From Planctomycetaceae bacterium (GTDB taxonomy: Bacteria > Planctomycetota > Planctomycetia > Pirellulales > Pirellulaceae), in assembly GCA_024642205.1 (NCBI GenBank), contig JAHEBQ010000017.1, positions 51,024 through 115,023 of the forward strand: a stretch of 64,000 nucleotides of DNA. The letters run 5' to 3'. Shown in pieces: positions 47,350 to 57,012 of the stretch. A program made the translations under genes and the position numbers. Below the pieces are notes generated by a model. That model saw only the letters and a program-made list of their open reading frames with translations. It was not told the origin of the DNA and made no database searches. How positions within the stretch are numbered: the first letter of the stretch is position 1; every line of letters starts with the position of its first letter.

Positions 47350-48666
47350 ATGCAACACTCCGATACCAAAATCATTTATCTCACCGCCGGAGCAGGCGGG
47401 ATGTTCTGCGGCAGTTGCATGCATGACAATGCGCTTTCCAAAGCGCTTTCTGATCAGGGTTGGAACATCCAGTTGGTCCCCACCTACACTCCCATTCGAA
47501 CGGATGAATCGGATTTTAGCGTGGACCATGTTTTGTTTGGCGGGGTCAATGTTTACCTGCAGCAGAAAATCCCGCTGTTGCGGTATGTCCCTTCGGTGCT
47601 CGATCGTTTCCTTGATTCTCCGTGGCTGATCCGTAAAGTTACCTCGAGGGCGATCGAAACCGACGCCGTAATGTTGGGCAGACTGGCCTATTCCATGTTG
47701 TTGGGTTCCAGAGGAAATCAACGGAAAGAAGTCAAAAAGATCTGTCGCTGGCTCAAGCTCAGCAAGCCTGATTTGATCATCTTTTCGAATGTGTTGATCG
47801 GCGGCTGCATCGAAGACATCAAACGTGAGACAAATGCTCTGGTATTGGTGACGCTTCAAGGGGACGATGTCTTTCTGGACAGTCTGAAAGAACCGTTTAA
47901 ATCGAAGTGCATTGATCGAATCAAGGAACTCATCGATCACGTGGATGGATTTATTGTTCAAAGCGAGTTTTTCCGCGGCTACATGAGTCAATATTTTTCG
48001 ATCGACCCTGCCAGGATCCATGTCACGCCGTTGGGGTTGGACGTTGAGGACTTTTCGCCGTTTCTCACATTTCAACGCGAAGCCGGACAACAGCCGACGA
48101 AAACGATCGGCTACATGGCTCGGCTTGCAAAAGAAAAAGGGCTTCACCAATTGGTAGACGCGTTTGTCAAATTGCGATCCCAACCGGGAACGGAGCACAT
48201 CAAACTCAAGGTCGCCGGCTGGCTTAGTCCCGAGAATGAGCCATTTGCGCTCGAGCAGTGGAGTCGATTGGAAGACGCCGGACTCATCAACGAGTTTGAA
48301 TATCTCGGTTCGATCGAACGCGAACGCAAGCTGGAGTTCTTCAAGCAGATCGACGTACTCTCGGTGCCGACCGAGTTTCAGGAACCCAAAGGACTTTATG
48401 CGCTTGAGTCACTTGCCGCCGGGGTGCCGGTGGTTCTGCCAGCGCACGGGTCGTTCCCTGAGCTGATTGAGCAATCCCGGGGCGGGGTTCTCTTCGAACC
48501 CGGCAACACAGATCAATTGGCACAACATCTGATGGAATTGTTGTCTGACCATCCGCGTCGGTTTCAATTGGGCCGCCAGGGTCAACAATTTGTACACCAG
48601 CATCGGAACGCAGCAGCGATGGCGGCTGCGACGTCGAAACTGATTGAAACCTTCCGTCAAAGTTAA
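47350..48666 (+). CDS. GT4-family glycosyltransferase
   Basis: 438 residues, cytoplasmic GT-B fold. The N-terminal acceptor domain begins IIYLTAGAGGMFCGSCMHDN; the C-terminal donor domain holds GYMARLAKEKGLHQLVDAF and the typical EPKGLYALESLAAGVPVVLPAHGSFPE nucleotide-sugar loop with the EXE7-like glutamates. Retaining transfer from a nucleotide sugar is known for the family; the acceptor is not known here. GGAAG before the ATG supports 47350. It lies 26 bases after pheT and is probably carried on the same transcript. Confidence 0.9.
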   Translation: MQHSDTKIIYLTAGAGGMFCGSCMHDNALSKALSDQGWNIQLVPTYTPIRTDESDFSVDHVLFGGVNVYLQQKIPLLRYVPSVLDRFLDSPWLIRKVTSRAIETDAVMLGRLAYSMLLGSRGNQRKEVKKICRWLKLSKPDLIIFSNVLIGGCIEDIKRETNALVLVTLQGDDVFLDSLKEPFKSKCIDRIKELIDHVDGFIVQSEFFRGYMSQYFSIDPARIHVTPLGLDVEDFSPFLTFQREAGQQPTKTIGYMARLAKEKGLHQLVDAFVKLRSQPGTEHIKLKVAGWLSPENEPFALEQWSRLEDAGLINEFEYLGSIERERKLEFFKQIDVLSVPTEFQEPKGLYALESLAAGVPVVLPAHGSFPELIEQSRGGVLFEPGNTDQLAQHLMELLSDHPRRFQLGRQGQQFVHQHRNAAAMAAATSKLIETFRQS

Positions 48667-48831
48667 TCGGGTAGCCGAGTGCAACCAGGGGCAACAAGTT
48701 GCGCGCACAATCGTTTCGCTTGAACGTCGAGCTCGATCCCTCTTTATGCTCGAGCATCACAGCGACGGTGTCGAGACGATTTCGGATTGACGTCCATTCC
48801 TGGAAAAAATTCACCACGTTGGGCAGCCAGG

Positions 48832-49413
48832 TCAAGGCGCTTCGTCAGCTGCATTGAAGTAGAGATTGATCAGCTCACTGACCTGGATCAGTGACATGAA
48901 AACTCCCACCAGGCACAGCGAGATCCCGATCCAGGCTGTTTTTTGATTTCGGGACGTCAGTCCCCAGAAACCCATCAGAATGCCGATGACGCCATTGATG
49001 ATGCTCCAATTGGTGATGAACGAGCCGATCACGCACCAGCCGCCGAGAACGAGACTTCCAATTGCTCCTCCTTTGGCGGACATGTTTTCCAGATTTCCGG
49101 CCATCGGCGGTGCGGGAATCGACGCATAGTGAGTTGGGTTGATTACGGCGCCGTCGTAGAATTGTGCCGGATCGGTCGATTCTACCATTTCCGCAATGAC
49201 GGGATCGCAAGCATCGTCCATGGTATGCAGGGCGATCTCTGCATCTACAATCGGATCGACGTCTGACCTGCTGGACTCCGACGGGATGGCCCCGGATGAA
49301 ACCGTAAGGGGCTGTTTGGGAGCTTGGGGGGGAATGAATGCGGGCGATTTGCCGCCCGGTTCCAATTGAGAATCGGAACCTGAGTCCTTGGGCGGCTTTT
49401 CTTCTGGGCTCAT
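48832..49413 (-). CDS. Small membrane protein with proline-rich cytoplasmic head
   Basis: 193 residues. Residues 1-110 are Pro/Ser/Asp-rich and probably disordered. Three hydrophobic segments (about 114-180; LVLGGWCVIGSFITN, INGVIGILMGFWGL, WIGISLCLVGVFMSLIQV) form a membrane domain like small DUF4190-type proteins. No enzyme motif. Convergent with the glycosyltransferase and divergent from thrC. Confidence 0.7.
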   Translation of the reverse strand: MSPEEKPPKDSGSDSQLEPGGKSPAFIPPQAPKQPLTVSSGAIPSESSRSDVDPIVDAEIALHTMDDACDPVIAEMVESTDPAQFYDGAVINPTHYASIPAPPMAGNLENMSAKGGAIGSLVLGGWCVIGSFITNWSIINGVIGILMGFWGLTSRNQKTAWIGISLCLVGVFMSLIQVSELINLYFNAADEAP

Positions 49414-49595
49414 ATTTTAGACAATACTTTGGAAAGTTGGAAAAAACCAATCCTACCCGCGAATCCACTTTTCGCCAACAATCGACGGCTGGGAGCCAAA
49501 TCGAAGAAAAAAGGCTTGGCGTCAATTGGACCACAAACGATCTGTCGCAAGTCCAATTTCTTCGGCAGTTGATGGAACTTATTTAAGAAAAACAA

Positions 49596-50858
49596 ATGAC
49601 TCGGTTTATTACGCATTTTGAGAGTGCCATTGATCCGTCGGTAACCTTGTCTGCCGATTGCGAGCAGACGATGCACGAAAACCGACCCCTTTGGTCTCGA
49701 TATGATCTCGAAGGCGTGCGGGATACGATGACGAAATCGGCGTTGGCTCAACGTCCCCGTGACATGTGGCGGTACCGCGAGTTGTTGCCGATTGGTGACG
49801 AGATCAAACCGGTCACGATGAACAAGTCGATGAGTCCTGTCATCGCATGTCCGACATTTGCGAGGCAGATGGGAGTCAAACACGTCTGGATCAAGGACGA
49901 ATCTCAGTTGCCGACTTCGAGTTTCAAGTGTCGCGGAATGTCATTGGCGGCGACGATGGCGAGGCACTTTGGTCGCACGCGGATTGCGATGGCCAGCAAC
50001 GGCAACGCGGGTGGGGCAATGGGGATGTATGCGGCGCGCGCGGGGCTGGAGTCGGTTTGTTTCATGCCTCATGACACGCCAATTGTGAACCAGATGGAAT
50101 GTTACTTCAGCGGGACGAAACTCTTTGTCACCAATGGCCTGATTGATCAAAGTGGCAAGCGAATTCGAGAAGGGCACGACCTCGGGCTGTGGTTCGACAT
50201 CTCGACGTTGAAAGAACCCTATCGTCTGGAAGGAAAAAAGACGATGGGACTGGAGTTGGCCGAGCAGTTTGAGTGGTCGCTACCTGATGTGATACTCTAT
50301 CCGACCGGCGGCGGAACGGCTTTGATCGCGATGTGGAAAGCATTCAAGGAGCTTCGTGAGATGGGCTTCCTGACCGGCCAAACCATGCCGCGAATGTATG
50401 CGGTTCAGTCGAATGGTTGTCAGCCGATGGTAACGGCCTACGAAGCGGGTGAGCGTTTCGCGACCCGCCACGAGAATGCCCGTACGATTGCGTCGGGAAT
50501 GCGAGTCCCCACGGCGCTGGGCGATTTCATGGTGCTCGACGCCGTTCGTGAAAGCGATGGGGCTGCGATTTCTGTCGAGGAAGGGCGATTGATCGAGTGG
50601 CAAAAGCAAGTCGCTTCGGCGGAAGGACTGATGATTTGTCCCGAAGGTGCGACGTGTATCGGAGGTCTCGAAAAACTGGTGCAGCAGAAGGAGGTCTCCC
50701 CCGACGAACGGATCGTGATCTTTAACACAGCAGCCGGCCAGAAATACTTTGGTCGCGGCGGTCCTCTGAATGTCCCTTCAATTGATTTGACGAAGCCGAC
50801 CGACTGGGATCATTTCGAGCAAACGTATTTGCAGAACAATCTGGTCGAAGCGAAGTGA
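49596..50858 (+). CDS. thrC: Threonine synthase-like PLP enzyme
   Basis: 420-residue fold-type II PLP enzyme. The Schiff-base lysine is Lys111 in SSFKCRG; ASNGNAGGAMGMYAARAG binds the PLP phosphate, and PTGGGTALIAMWKAF and a C-terminal ICPEGATC follow. Threonine synthase converts O-phosphohomoserine to threonine; the family is shared with threonine dehydratase and diaminopropionate lyase, and I favour threonine synthase from the order of motifs. No homoserine kinase lies nearby. Confidence 0.85.
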   Translation: MTRFITHFESAIDPSVTLSADCEQTMHENRPLWSRYDLEGVRDTMTKSALAQRPRDMWRYRELLPIGDEIKPVTMNKSMSPVIACPTFARQMGVKHVWIKDESQLPTSSFKCRGMSLAATMARHFGRTRIAMASNGNAGGAMGMYAARAGLESVCFMPHDTPIVNQMECYFSGTKLFVTNGLIDQSGKRIREGHDLGLWFDISTLKEPYRLEGKKTMGLELAEQFEWSLPDVILYPTGGGTALIAMWKAFKELREMGFLTGQTMPRMYAVQSNGCQPMVTAYEAGERFATRHENARTIASGMRVPTALGDFMVLDAVRESDGAAISVEEGRLIEWQKQVASAEGLMICPEGATCIGGLEKLVQQKEVSPDERIVIFNTAAGQKYFGRGGPLNVPSIDLTKPTDWDHFEQTYLQNNLVEAK

Positions 50859-50978
50859 ATACTCGGCTCATTGCGGAGTATTATCTGTTAAGATCACCAC
50901 GCGGGCAATTTGCCGACTGCGAAGGCGATCTTGAGCAGGCCGTTGGCTGCTCGTACCGAAAACCAAAGTGATGTTGGA

Positions 50979-53774
50979 ATGGCAGCCAGGAAATCCAATC
51001 CAGAAAAACGACTTTATCTGCTCGACGCAATGGCGTTGATCTATCGAGCCCATTTCGCGTTGATCCGCAGTCCGCGATTCACTTCATCAGGTGCTTGTAC
51101 GTCTGCGGTGTTCGGCGTCGCCAATACTGTATTGGACATCATCAACAAATGCGAACCGACCCACCTCGGCGTCGCGTTTGATACCAGAGAACCGACGTTT
51201 CGACACGAAATATTTCCTCAATACAAAGCCCAACGCGACGCGTTGCCGGAGGATATCGCCGAGCAGTTTCCACTTGTCGATCGCCTGTTCGAATCGCTGA
51301 ACATCACGATCATTCGCCAGCCGGGCTACGAAGCCGATGATATCATCGGTACGTTGTCGGTCGAGGCCGACAAAGCTGGTTTTCAGACCTTCATGGTGAC
51401 GCCCGACAAAGACTACACACAGCTCGTTTCAGATCATGTGACGATGTACAAACCGGGTCGCCAGGGTTCAGATGTCGAGTTGCTGGGAGTTCCGGAAGTG
51501 CTGGAGAAATGGGAGATCGGGCGAGTTGATCAGGTGGTGGATATCCTAGGGTTGATGGGGGACGCCAGCGACAATATTCCGGGTGTGCCGGGAATCGGTC
51601 CCAAAACAGCTCAAAAACTGATCGCGAAATTCGGCACGCTTGAGAACTTGTTGGATTGCACCGACCAGCTCAAAGGAAAACAGAAGGAACGAATCGAGGA
51701 ATTCAAGGATCAGGCTCGACTTTCAAAACAGCTGGTTACCATTCATCGAGACGTCCCACATGACGTCGCCCTGGATGATCTGAAATGGGGGGGCTACGAC
51801 AAGGAAAAACTCAAAGCCCTGTTTGTTGAACTTGAATTCGACAGCCTCGGGAAACGCCTGTTTGGCAACTCGTTCACTGCGGCTCCGGCTCGCCAGGCAG
51901 TGATCCGGGAAAAACGTGAGAGGGAAATCCAATCAACGCTGTTCGACCATCCCGTTGAAGAAAAAACGCTCCAGGACGTTGCGCACGATTATCAGACAAT
52001 TAAGACCAAAAAAGGGCGTGCGGAGTTGATCAAGAAGCTGCTCAGACAGGAGCGGATTTGTTTTGACACCGAAACGACCGGGCTTGATCCTCGCACGGCA
52101 TTTCCACTGGGAATTGCGTTTTCGTTTGAAACCAGCAAGGCGTACTATGTTGTCATTCCGGAAGAAGAGGACATGGCGTCAGCCGTGCTCAACGAGTTTC
52201 GCCCCGTGTTTGAATACGACGCTATCGCCAAAGTCGGCCATAATCTCAAATACGACATCACGCTTTTGAAGTGGCACGGATTGGAGGTTCAGGGCGAACT
52301 GTTTGACACCATGCTGGCTCATTCGATGAAAGAGCCGGAGATGAAACATGGATTGGACTACCTGGCCAAACTGTATTTGGGCTATCGACCAATCCCCACG
52401 AGTGACCTGATCGGCAAGAAAGGTGAGGAGCAAAGGAACATGCGAGACGTTCCTTTGGAGATCGTTGCCGAATATGCCTGTGAGGATGCTGACGTGACGT
52501 TGCAAGTGGCCGACGCGATCCAACCGGATATTGAAGCGCGTGGAGTCGCCCAAGTCTGTTACGAAGTTGAATGTCCGCTGATCCCGGTACTGGTGGATAT
52601 GGAATACGAGGGAATCCGGCTGGACACGAATGCACTTCGGGAGTATTCGAAAGTGCTTGAACTCGAAATTGCCGAATTGCGGGAAAAAATCTTTGTCGCC
52701 GCTGGTCGAGAATTCAATATTGCCTCACCCAAACAACTCGGGATCATCCTCTGCGAGGAACTGAAGCTGGTCGAGAACCCGAAAAAAACCGCCACGGGAC
52801 AGTATTCCACCCGGGAATCGGAGCTGATGCGACTGGCGCCCAAGCACCAGATCGTGGCCGACGTATTGGATTTTCGAAACGCGTCCAAGTTGAAATCAGT
52901 CTATGTTGACCAGCTTCCCGATGCCGTTAATCCGGTAACGGGAAAGCTGCATACGCACTACAGTCAGACCTGGACGGCGACGGGACGATTGCAGTCCAAC
53001 AACCCGAACCTCCAGACGATCCCGGTGCGCAAAGAGCGAGGTCGAGAAATACGGGCGGCTTTCGTTCCGCGCAATGATGATTACTTGATTCTGGCGGCGG
53101 ATTACTCGCAGATTGAGCTGCGAATCATGGCCGCGCTAAGCCAGGACGAAGCGATGGTGGAGGCTTTCAAATCGCAGACGGACATTCATACCGTCACGGC
53201 CGCCAAGGTTTACAAGGTCGCGATGGACGAGGTCGATCGCGAAATGCGGGCCAAAGCGAAAATGGTAAACTTTGGAATTCTCTACGGGATTTCGGCGTTC
53301 GGGTTGCAGCAACGGCTGAATATCTCGCGTAGTGAAGCCGATTCGCTGATTGAAAACTACTTCGACAAATACCCAGGAGTGCGGGCTTACATCGACCGGA
53401 CGATCAGGTTCGCCGAGGAAAACGGGTATGTAAAAACACAAACCGGACGACGAAGGCAATTGAGGGATATTAATTCGAGGAACCGTTCGCTGAAAAACGC
53501 GGCCCAACGATTGGCCATGAACAGCCCGATTCAGGGTACCGCCGCCGACATGTTGAAGTTGGCGATGATCAGGGTCCATCATGCGCTACGCGATGGCGGA
53601 TTCAAAACAAAAATGCTCCTCACCGTCCATGACGAACTGGTTTTTGATATGTATCGGCAAGAAGAAGATAGAGTCAAGCCGGTCATTGAAGAGTGCATGA
53701 AAACAGCGTTAAAACTCAACGTACCGATCGAAGTCGAAATGGGAACTGGCAGGAATTGGTTGGAGGCGCATTGA
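50979..53774 (+). CDS. polA: DNA polymerase I with active proofreading domain
   Basis: 931 residues from the ATG at 50979; the TTG-start frame at 50910 adds 23 non-coding-looking residues. The N-terminal 5' nuclease (about 10-300) has YLLDAMALIYRAHFA, GYEADDIIGTLS and DNIPGVPGIGPKTA. The 3'-5' exonuclease (about 345-540) keeps its acidic residues: Asp363/Glu365 in CFDTETTGLDP, VGHNLKYD and YACEDADVT, so proofreading should work, unlike in Taq-type enzymes. The polymerase domain has DYSQIELRIMA, the KMVNFGILYG O-helix and VHDELVF. It functions in Okazaki-fragment processing and repair. Confidence 0.97.
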   Translation: MAARKSNPEKRLYLLDAMALIYRAHFALIRSPRFTSSGACTSAVFGVANTVLDIINKCEPTHLGVAFDTREPTFRHEIFPQYKAQRDALPEDIAEQFPLVDRLFESLNITIIRQPGYEADDIIGTLSVEADKAGFQTFMVTPDKDYTQLVSDHVTMYKPGRQGSDVELLGVPEVLEKWEIGRVDQVVDILGLMGDASDNIPGVPGIGPKTAQKLIAKFGTLENLLDCTDQLKGKQKERIEEFKDQARLSKQLVTIHRDVPHDVALDDLKWGGYDKEKLKALFVELEFDSLGKRLFGNSFTAAPARQAVIREKREREIQSTLFDHPVEEKTLQDVAHDYQTIKTKKGRAELIKKLLRQERICFDTETTGLDPRTAFPLGIAFSFETSKAYYVVIPEEEDMASAVLNEFRPVFEYDAIAKVGHNLKYDITLLKWHGLEVQGELFDTMLAHSMKEPEMKHGLDYLAKLYLGYRPIPTSDLIGKKGEEQRNMRDVPLEIVAEYACEDADVTLQVADAIQPDIEARGVAQVCYEVECPLIPVLVDMEYEGIRLDTNALREYSKVLELEIAELREKIFVAAGREFNIASPKQLGIILCEELKLVENPKKTATGQYSTRESELMRLAPKHQIVADVLDFRNASKLKSVYVDQLPDAVNPVTGKLHTHYSQTWTATGRLQSNNPNLQTIPVRKERGREIRAAFVPRNDDYLILAADYSQIELRIMAALSQDEAMVEAFKSQTDIHTVTAAKVYKVAMDEVDREMRAKAKMVNFGILYGISAFGLQQRLNISRSEADSLIENYFDKYPGVRAYIDRTIRFAEENGYVKTQTGRRRQLRDINSRNRSLKNAAQRLAMNSPIQGTAADMLKLAMIRVHHALRDGGFKTKMLLTVHDELVFDMYRQEEDRVKPVIEECMKTALKLNVPIEVEMGTGRNWLEAH

Positions 53775-53914
53775 ACGAACAAATCCACCAGCAGGTCCGG
53801 CGCAGTCGGAAAATCGTTTCGATGCAAGCCAGCATACCCATTGGACGGCGTCCTGTGGACCGTCGCGGTTTCACCGCTCGTGGATCGGGCCGAGTTCGAC
53901 ATCACCGGAAAGCA

Positions 53915-53945
53915 ACAGGCTAACGGAATCGGAGGCCTGTTTTTT
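53915..53945 (+). terminator. Weak intrinsic terminator between polA and cpaE
   Basis: Six-base stem ACAGGC/GCCTGT (53915-53920, 53935-53940), 14-base loop, then six T on the plus strand. Lies between converging polA and cpaE. Confidence 0.45.
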
Positions 53946-53966
53946 CTTTACCAGGCAACCACTGGT

Positions 53967-55163
53967 TTATTTTCCCAGGAATTTCAGCCACGATTTTTTG
54001 TCTTTTTTGTCCACAGCAGCTTCGTCCTCGGCGGGTGATTCCCCGGAGAGCTTTTCGGCCAGTTCGCAAATCGAATGTGTGATCGCTGCGTTTTTGGCAT
54101 TTTGCAGAAGCGGAACACCGTTGTTTCTGCATTCAGAAATGACAGGGTAATTGTTCGGGATTCGCCAGAAGATTTCCCGGTCAATTGTTTCCTCCGCTTT
54201 TGCAGAACTGATTTGCGTTTTGTCCAAACCAGCGCGATTGACCACAACGTGGATCTTCTCATTGACACCTTCGTAGACTTCGAGCGATGACAACAAACGA
54301 ACAACGTTCCGCAAGCAAGGCAGGTCGAGTTGGGTCAGGAGCAGGATGTGCTTGGAAGCCTCCAGCGCCGCGATATCCAGCCGGCTGTACGATTTGGAAA
54401 GGTCGATCACCAGGTGGGTGAATGAAGCTTTCAAGAGTCCGAGGACGCGTTTGAAATCTTCGTTTGAGATCGATGAAATGTCTTCGATCTGAACCGGTCG
54501 AGGAAGCAGGTAAACGCCGCTTTCGTGTTTCGTGAGTGACTTTCGAAGCAGCGCCAGGTCAAGCCGCGAAATATTCTGTGCGACATCCAGAAGCGTGTAA
54601 TCGGGAATCATGTCCAGGAACACATCCGCGTCACCGAGGGCCAGGTCCAGGTCAATCAACACAACGCTTCGATCGGGCCTGGCTGCCAGGGCAACCGCAA
54701 GGTTGACCGCAATTGACGTGTTGCCAACTCCTCCGGAAGCTCCCGCCACTGAAATAATGGACCCGGCGTTGCTTCGTTGCTTGCCATCGGACGTGGACGC
54801 AACTCGATCCAGTGAACCAACCAGTTCATCGATTTGAACGGGCGAAGTCAGGAATTCGCGTGCACCGGCCCGCATGGCCCGAAGAATCATCTGGCCATCG
54901 GTCCGGCAACTGACCACAATGATGCCGGTGTCTGGGTAGGTCTTGGCGATCTTTTCGACCAGCTGCATCGCTTTTTCATCGTTACTGTCAATGTCGATAA
55001 TGGCGACATCGGGTGTCGTTTGCGAAACGATTTCAGTGAAAAACTCGTACCGCGAACAATCGGCTTCCAGCCAGATCTGTTCCATACCAATCAGGTATTT
55101 CTTCAGATTCTCACGAGTTGTTTCATTGGGATCGCAAATCGAAATACGAAGAGTACCACTCAT
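53967..55163 (-). CDS. cpaE: CpaE/TadZ-type pilus localisation protein with degenerate P-loop
   Basis: 398 residues. Receiver-like domain (1-125; VAIIDIDSNDEKAM with Asp57/Asp59), then a MinD/ParA-like domain (about 133-370). The ATP-binding loop reads GASGGVGNTS (141-150): both signature lysines of the KGGxGKT motif are replaced (Ser143, Asn148), so ATP hydrolysis is doubtful; VLIDLDLALGDADVF is otherwise typical. In Tad systems CpaE/TadZ positions the pilus machine at the pole. The C-terminus has a charged, Lys-rich tail (KKDKKSWLKFLGK). Last gene of the visible pilus cluster. Confidence 0.88.
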   Translation of the reverse strand: MSGTLRISICDPNETTRENLKKYLIGMEQIWLEADCSRYEFFTEIVSQTTPDVAIIDIDSNDEKAMQLVEKIAKTYPDTGIIVVSCRTDGQMILRAMRAGAREFLTSPVQIDELVGSLDRVASTSDGKQRSNAGSIISVAGASGGVGNTSIAVNLAVALAARPDRSVVLIDLDLALGDADVFLDMIPDYTLLDVAQNISRLDLALLRKSLTKHESGVYLLPRPVQIEDISSISNEDFKRVLGLLKASFTHLVIDLSKSYSRLDIAALEASKHILLLTQLDLPCLRNVVRLLSSLEVYEGVNEKIHVVVNRAGLDKTQISSAKAEETIDREIFWRIPNNYPVISECRNNGVPLLQNAKNAAITHSICELAEKLSGESPAEDEAAVDKKDKKSWLKFLGK

Positions 55164-55216
55164 TGGATTTCCAAAACGTTAATACTGGTTACTTATCGAC
55201 TCAATGCTAACAAGGA

Positions 55217-55249
55217 TTGCCTCGGAAACGGGGTCCGTTTCCGAGGCAA
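55217..55249. repeat. Perfect 15-base hairpin between cpaC and cpaE
   Basis: TTGCCTCGGAAACGG (55217-55231) is exactly complementary to 55235-55249 with a 3-base loop. No T-run follows. In the minus-strand transcript it forms a very stable stem in the 99-base gap between cpaC and cpaE and may block decay from the 3' side or slow polymerase. Confidence 0.7.
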
Positions 55250-55262
55250 CAGAATCGGTACA

Positions 55263-56843
55263 TTAGCGGGGCTTGTTCTTCGACGGCCAGAGGAATCCGG
55301 ACTTGGCTTGCCTGTCCGGTTGTGTCTTGGCTCGTGTCGAACCAATACCTAACCGCTGAGTCCAACTGAGTTCCGTGGTCGCTGTTGGTTGACGGTTGCG
55401 ATTGGGTGTTTGATCGTTAAACGATGTATTGACGGGATTCCCTGTTTCGTTGGTCGGAAGTAGAATCGGCTCCCGATTTGCCGTCGGAGCGTCAAAGCGG
55501 TCATCGGTAGGGCAATCGTCGTTGCAACGAGGAACCTCCGAGTATCCGTTGATATAGAGCTCGTAATCGGAAGGGCTGGTGGTCAACTGGCCCGGTCCGT
55601 AGGCTGGAACACGGTTTGGTTCAACTTCGCTGATGAATCGCGGTGTAATCAGGAACACCAGTTCGGTTTCGTTTGTCTCTTCCTGAACTGCCCGGAATGC
55701 AGGACCGAACCATGGGCTATCCATGAGTTTGGGAAGTCCCTTGACTTCATTCTGGGTTTTTTCGCGATAGTCTCCCGCCAACGCCAGCGTATGGCCAGCC
55801 TTCATTTTCACACCCGTGTTGACTCGACGAACACGAAAACCCGGAACACCGGTATCCCCTTGGAGGTCACGGGCAATTTCGGAGACTTCGGCTCGAACTT
55901 CCAATGTCAGTTGACCCTGGCCATGGACGATGGGAACCAGATCCAGTTTAGTGCCGAACGGGCGGAACTCGATCGAGTTCGTGCCGAGGCCACTTGCAAC
56001 CTGGATTGGAACCTCACCACCAGACAGGAATTCAGCAGGGCGGCCATTTTGAGCTACAAGGACTGGCTGATCGAGGAGTTTTGCGAGGTTGTTCTTTTCA
56101 AGTGCCTGGATGAAAGCATTGAAAGTGTTGCTGTCGTTGAGAACACCAAACGACAGGTTTTGGCCATTTGCTGCTGAACCGCCGGTCGACACATTCTGGA
56201 TCAAGTCAGCGACACTGGAGACAATTCTGAAGTCTTCACCAAGGTAAGACCAGTCGACGCCAAGTTGGCGAAGTTTCGAGCGTGAAACTTCGTAGACTTT
56301 GACTTTGATCGCAATGTTCTGAGATCCGTTGACCTGCATTTCATTGATCACGTTGGTCGGAAAATAGTCGCGAGCAACGGCGAGAATGTTCTGGACCTGG
56401 TCGGCCCGAGCCACGTTGCCTTTGAGGAGCACGCTGGTCTTGAGCGCGGCGACCTTGATTTGAGAATCAGGAAAGTGAGTCATGATTGCTCGTTCAAGCT
56501 TGCGGACGTCGATCGTGACTTCGACCGTAATCATCTGAAAATTCTTGTCTGGATCGCTGACGGTGATCGTTGAGATACCGGGCTTGAGTCCGGTGATCAG
56601 GATCTCGCTGGGGGTGACAGGTGTTGCCGAAACAACGTCTGGGTTTTCCACCATCAGCTCTGGAACATTGTAATCAAACCTGAGACGCTGGCTGGAGCCG
56701 GCAATCAGTTCGATCGAATCGACGGAGCGGGTCACGTCGAACTTGGCACCAAGCGGAGCTTGACCAAGAGAGGCAGTGGTAATGCTGACTGCTGCCACGA
56801 CAGCAAGACAACAACGGCTAAGTAGGGTCATTCGCATGTTCAT
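55263..56843 (-). CDS. cpaC: Tad pilus secretin CpaC/RcpA
   Basis: 526 residues. Signal peptide 1-27 (ends ASLGQ), then a pilus-type N-domain (about 38-125; SVDSIELIAGSSQRL, GLKPGISTITVSDP), a BON-like part, and the secretin domain (about 220-420): VLVAQNGRPAEFLSGGEVPI, VRRVNTGVKMKAGHTLALAG and LVFLITPRFI. It forms the outer-membrane channel through which the Flp pilus leaves. The tail after about residue 430 is Asn/Thr-rich. The cpaB gene lies 170 bases upstream, with a hairpin between. Confidence 0.95.
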   Translation of the reverse strand: MNMRMTLLSRCCLAVVAAVSITTASLGQAPLGAKFDVTRSVDSIELIAGSSQRLRFDYNVPELMVENPDVVSATPVTPSEILITGLKPGISTITVSDPDKNFQMITVEVTIDVRKLERAIMTHFPDSQIKVAALKTSVLLKGNVARADQVQNILAVARDYFPTNVINEMQVNGSQNIAIKVKVYEVSRSKLRQLGVDWSYLGEDFRIVSSVADLIQNVSTGGSAANGQNLSFGVLNDSNTFNAFIQALEKNNLAKLLDQPVLVAQNGRPAEFLSGGEVPIQVASGLGTNSIEFRPFGTKLDLVPIVHGQGQLTLEVRAEVSEIARDLQGDTGVPGFRVRRVNTGVKMKAGHTLALAGDYREKTQNEVKGLPKLMDSPWFGPAFRAVQEETNETELVFLITPRFISEVEPNRVPAYGPGQLTTSPSDYELYINGYSEVPRCNDDCPTDDRFDAPTANREPILLPTNETGNPVNTSFNDQTPNRNRQPTATTELSWTQRLGIGSTRAKTQPDRQAKSGFLWPSKNKPR

Positions 56844-56873
56844 CCATGAATCCTCGCGTTAGGCAGAACAGAC

Positions 56874-56899
56874 AAAAGGTGCCCAACTATCGGGCACCT
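56874..56899 (-). terminator. Terminator-like hairpin between cpaB and cpaC
   Basis: 8-base arms AGGTGCCC/GGGCACCT (56877-56884, 56892-56899) with a 7-base loop and TTTT on the minus strand. The gene order cpaB then cpaC would have it between them, so it may weaken or uncouple expression of the downstream genes. Confidence 0.5.
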
Positions 56900-57012
56900 G
56901 TTGTGGTCATCCTTGACTTCTGCAAATTGCTATTTGTCTGGCACGAGGAATTCAAGCGGCGATCAAAGATACAACCAGTCAAATACTCATGTCACGTATA
57001 GCTAATTCGAAC

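Noticed and set aside
47320..48198. 292-codon minus-strand frame
   Set aside because: Antisense to the GT4 glycosyltransferase, which has strong family motifs.
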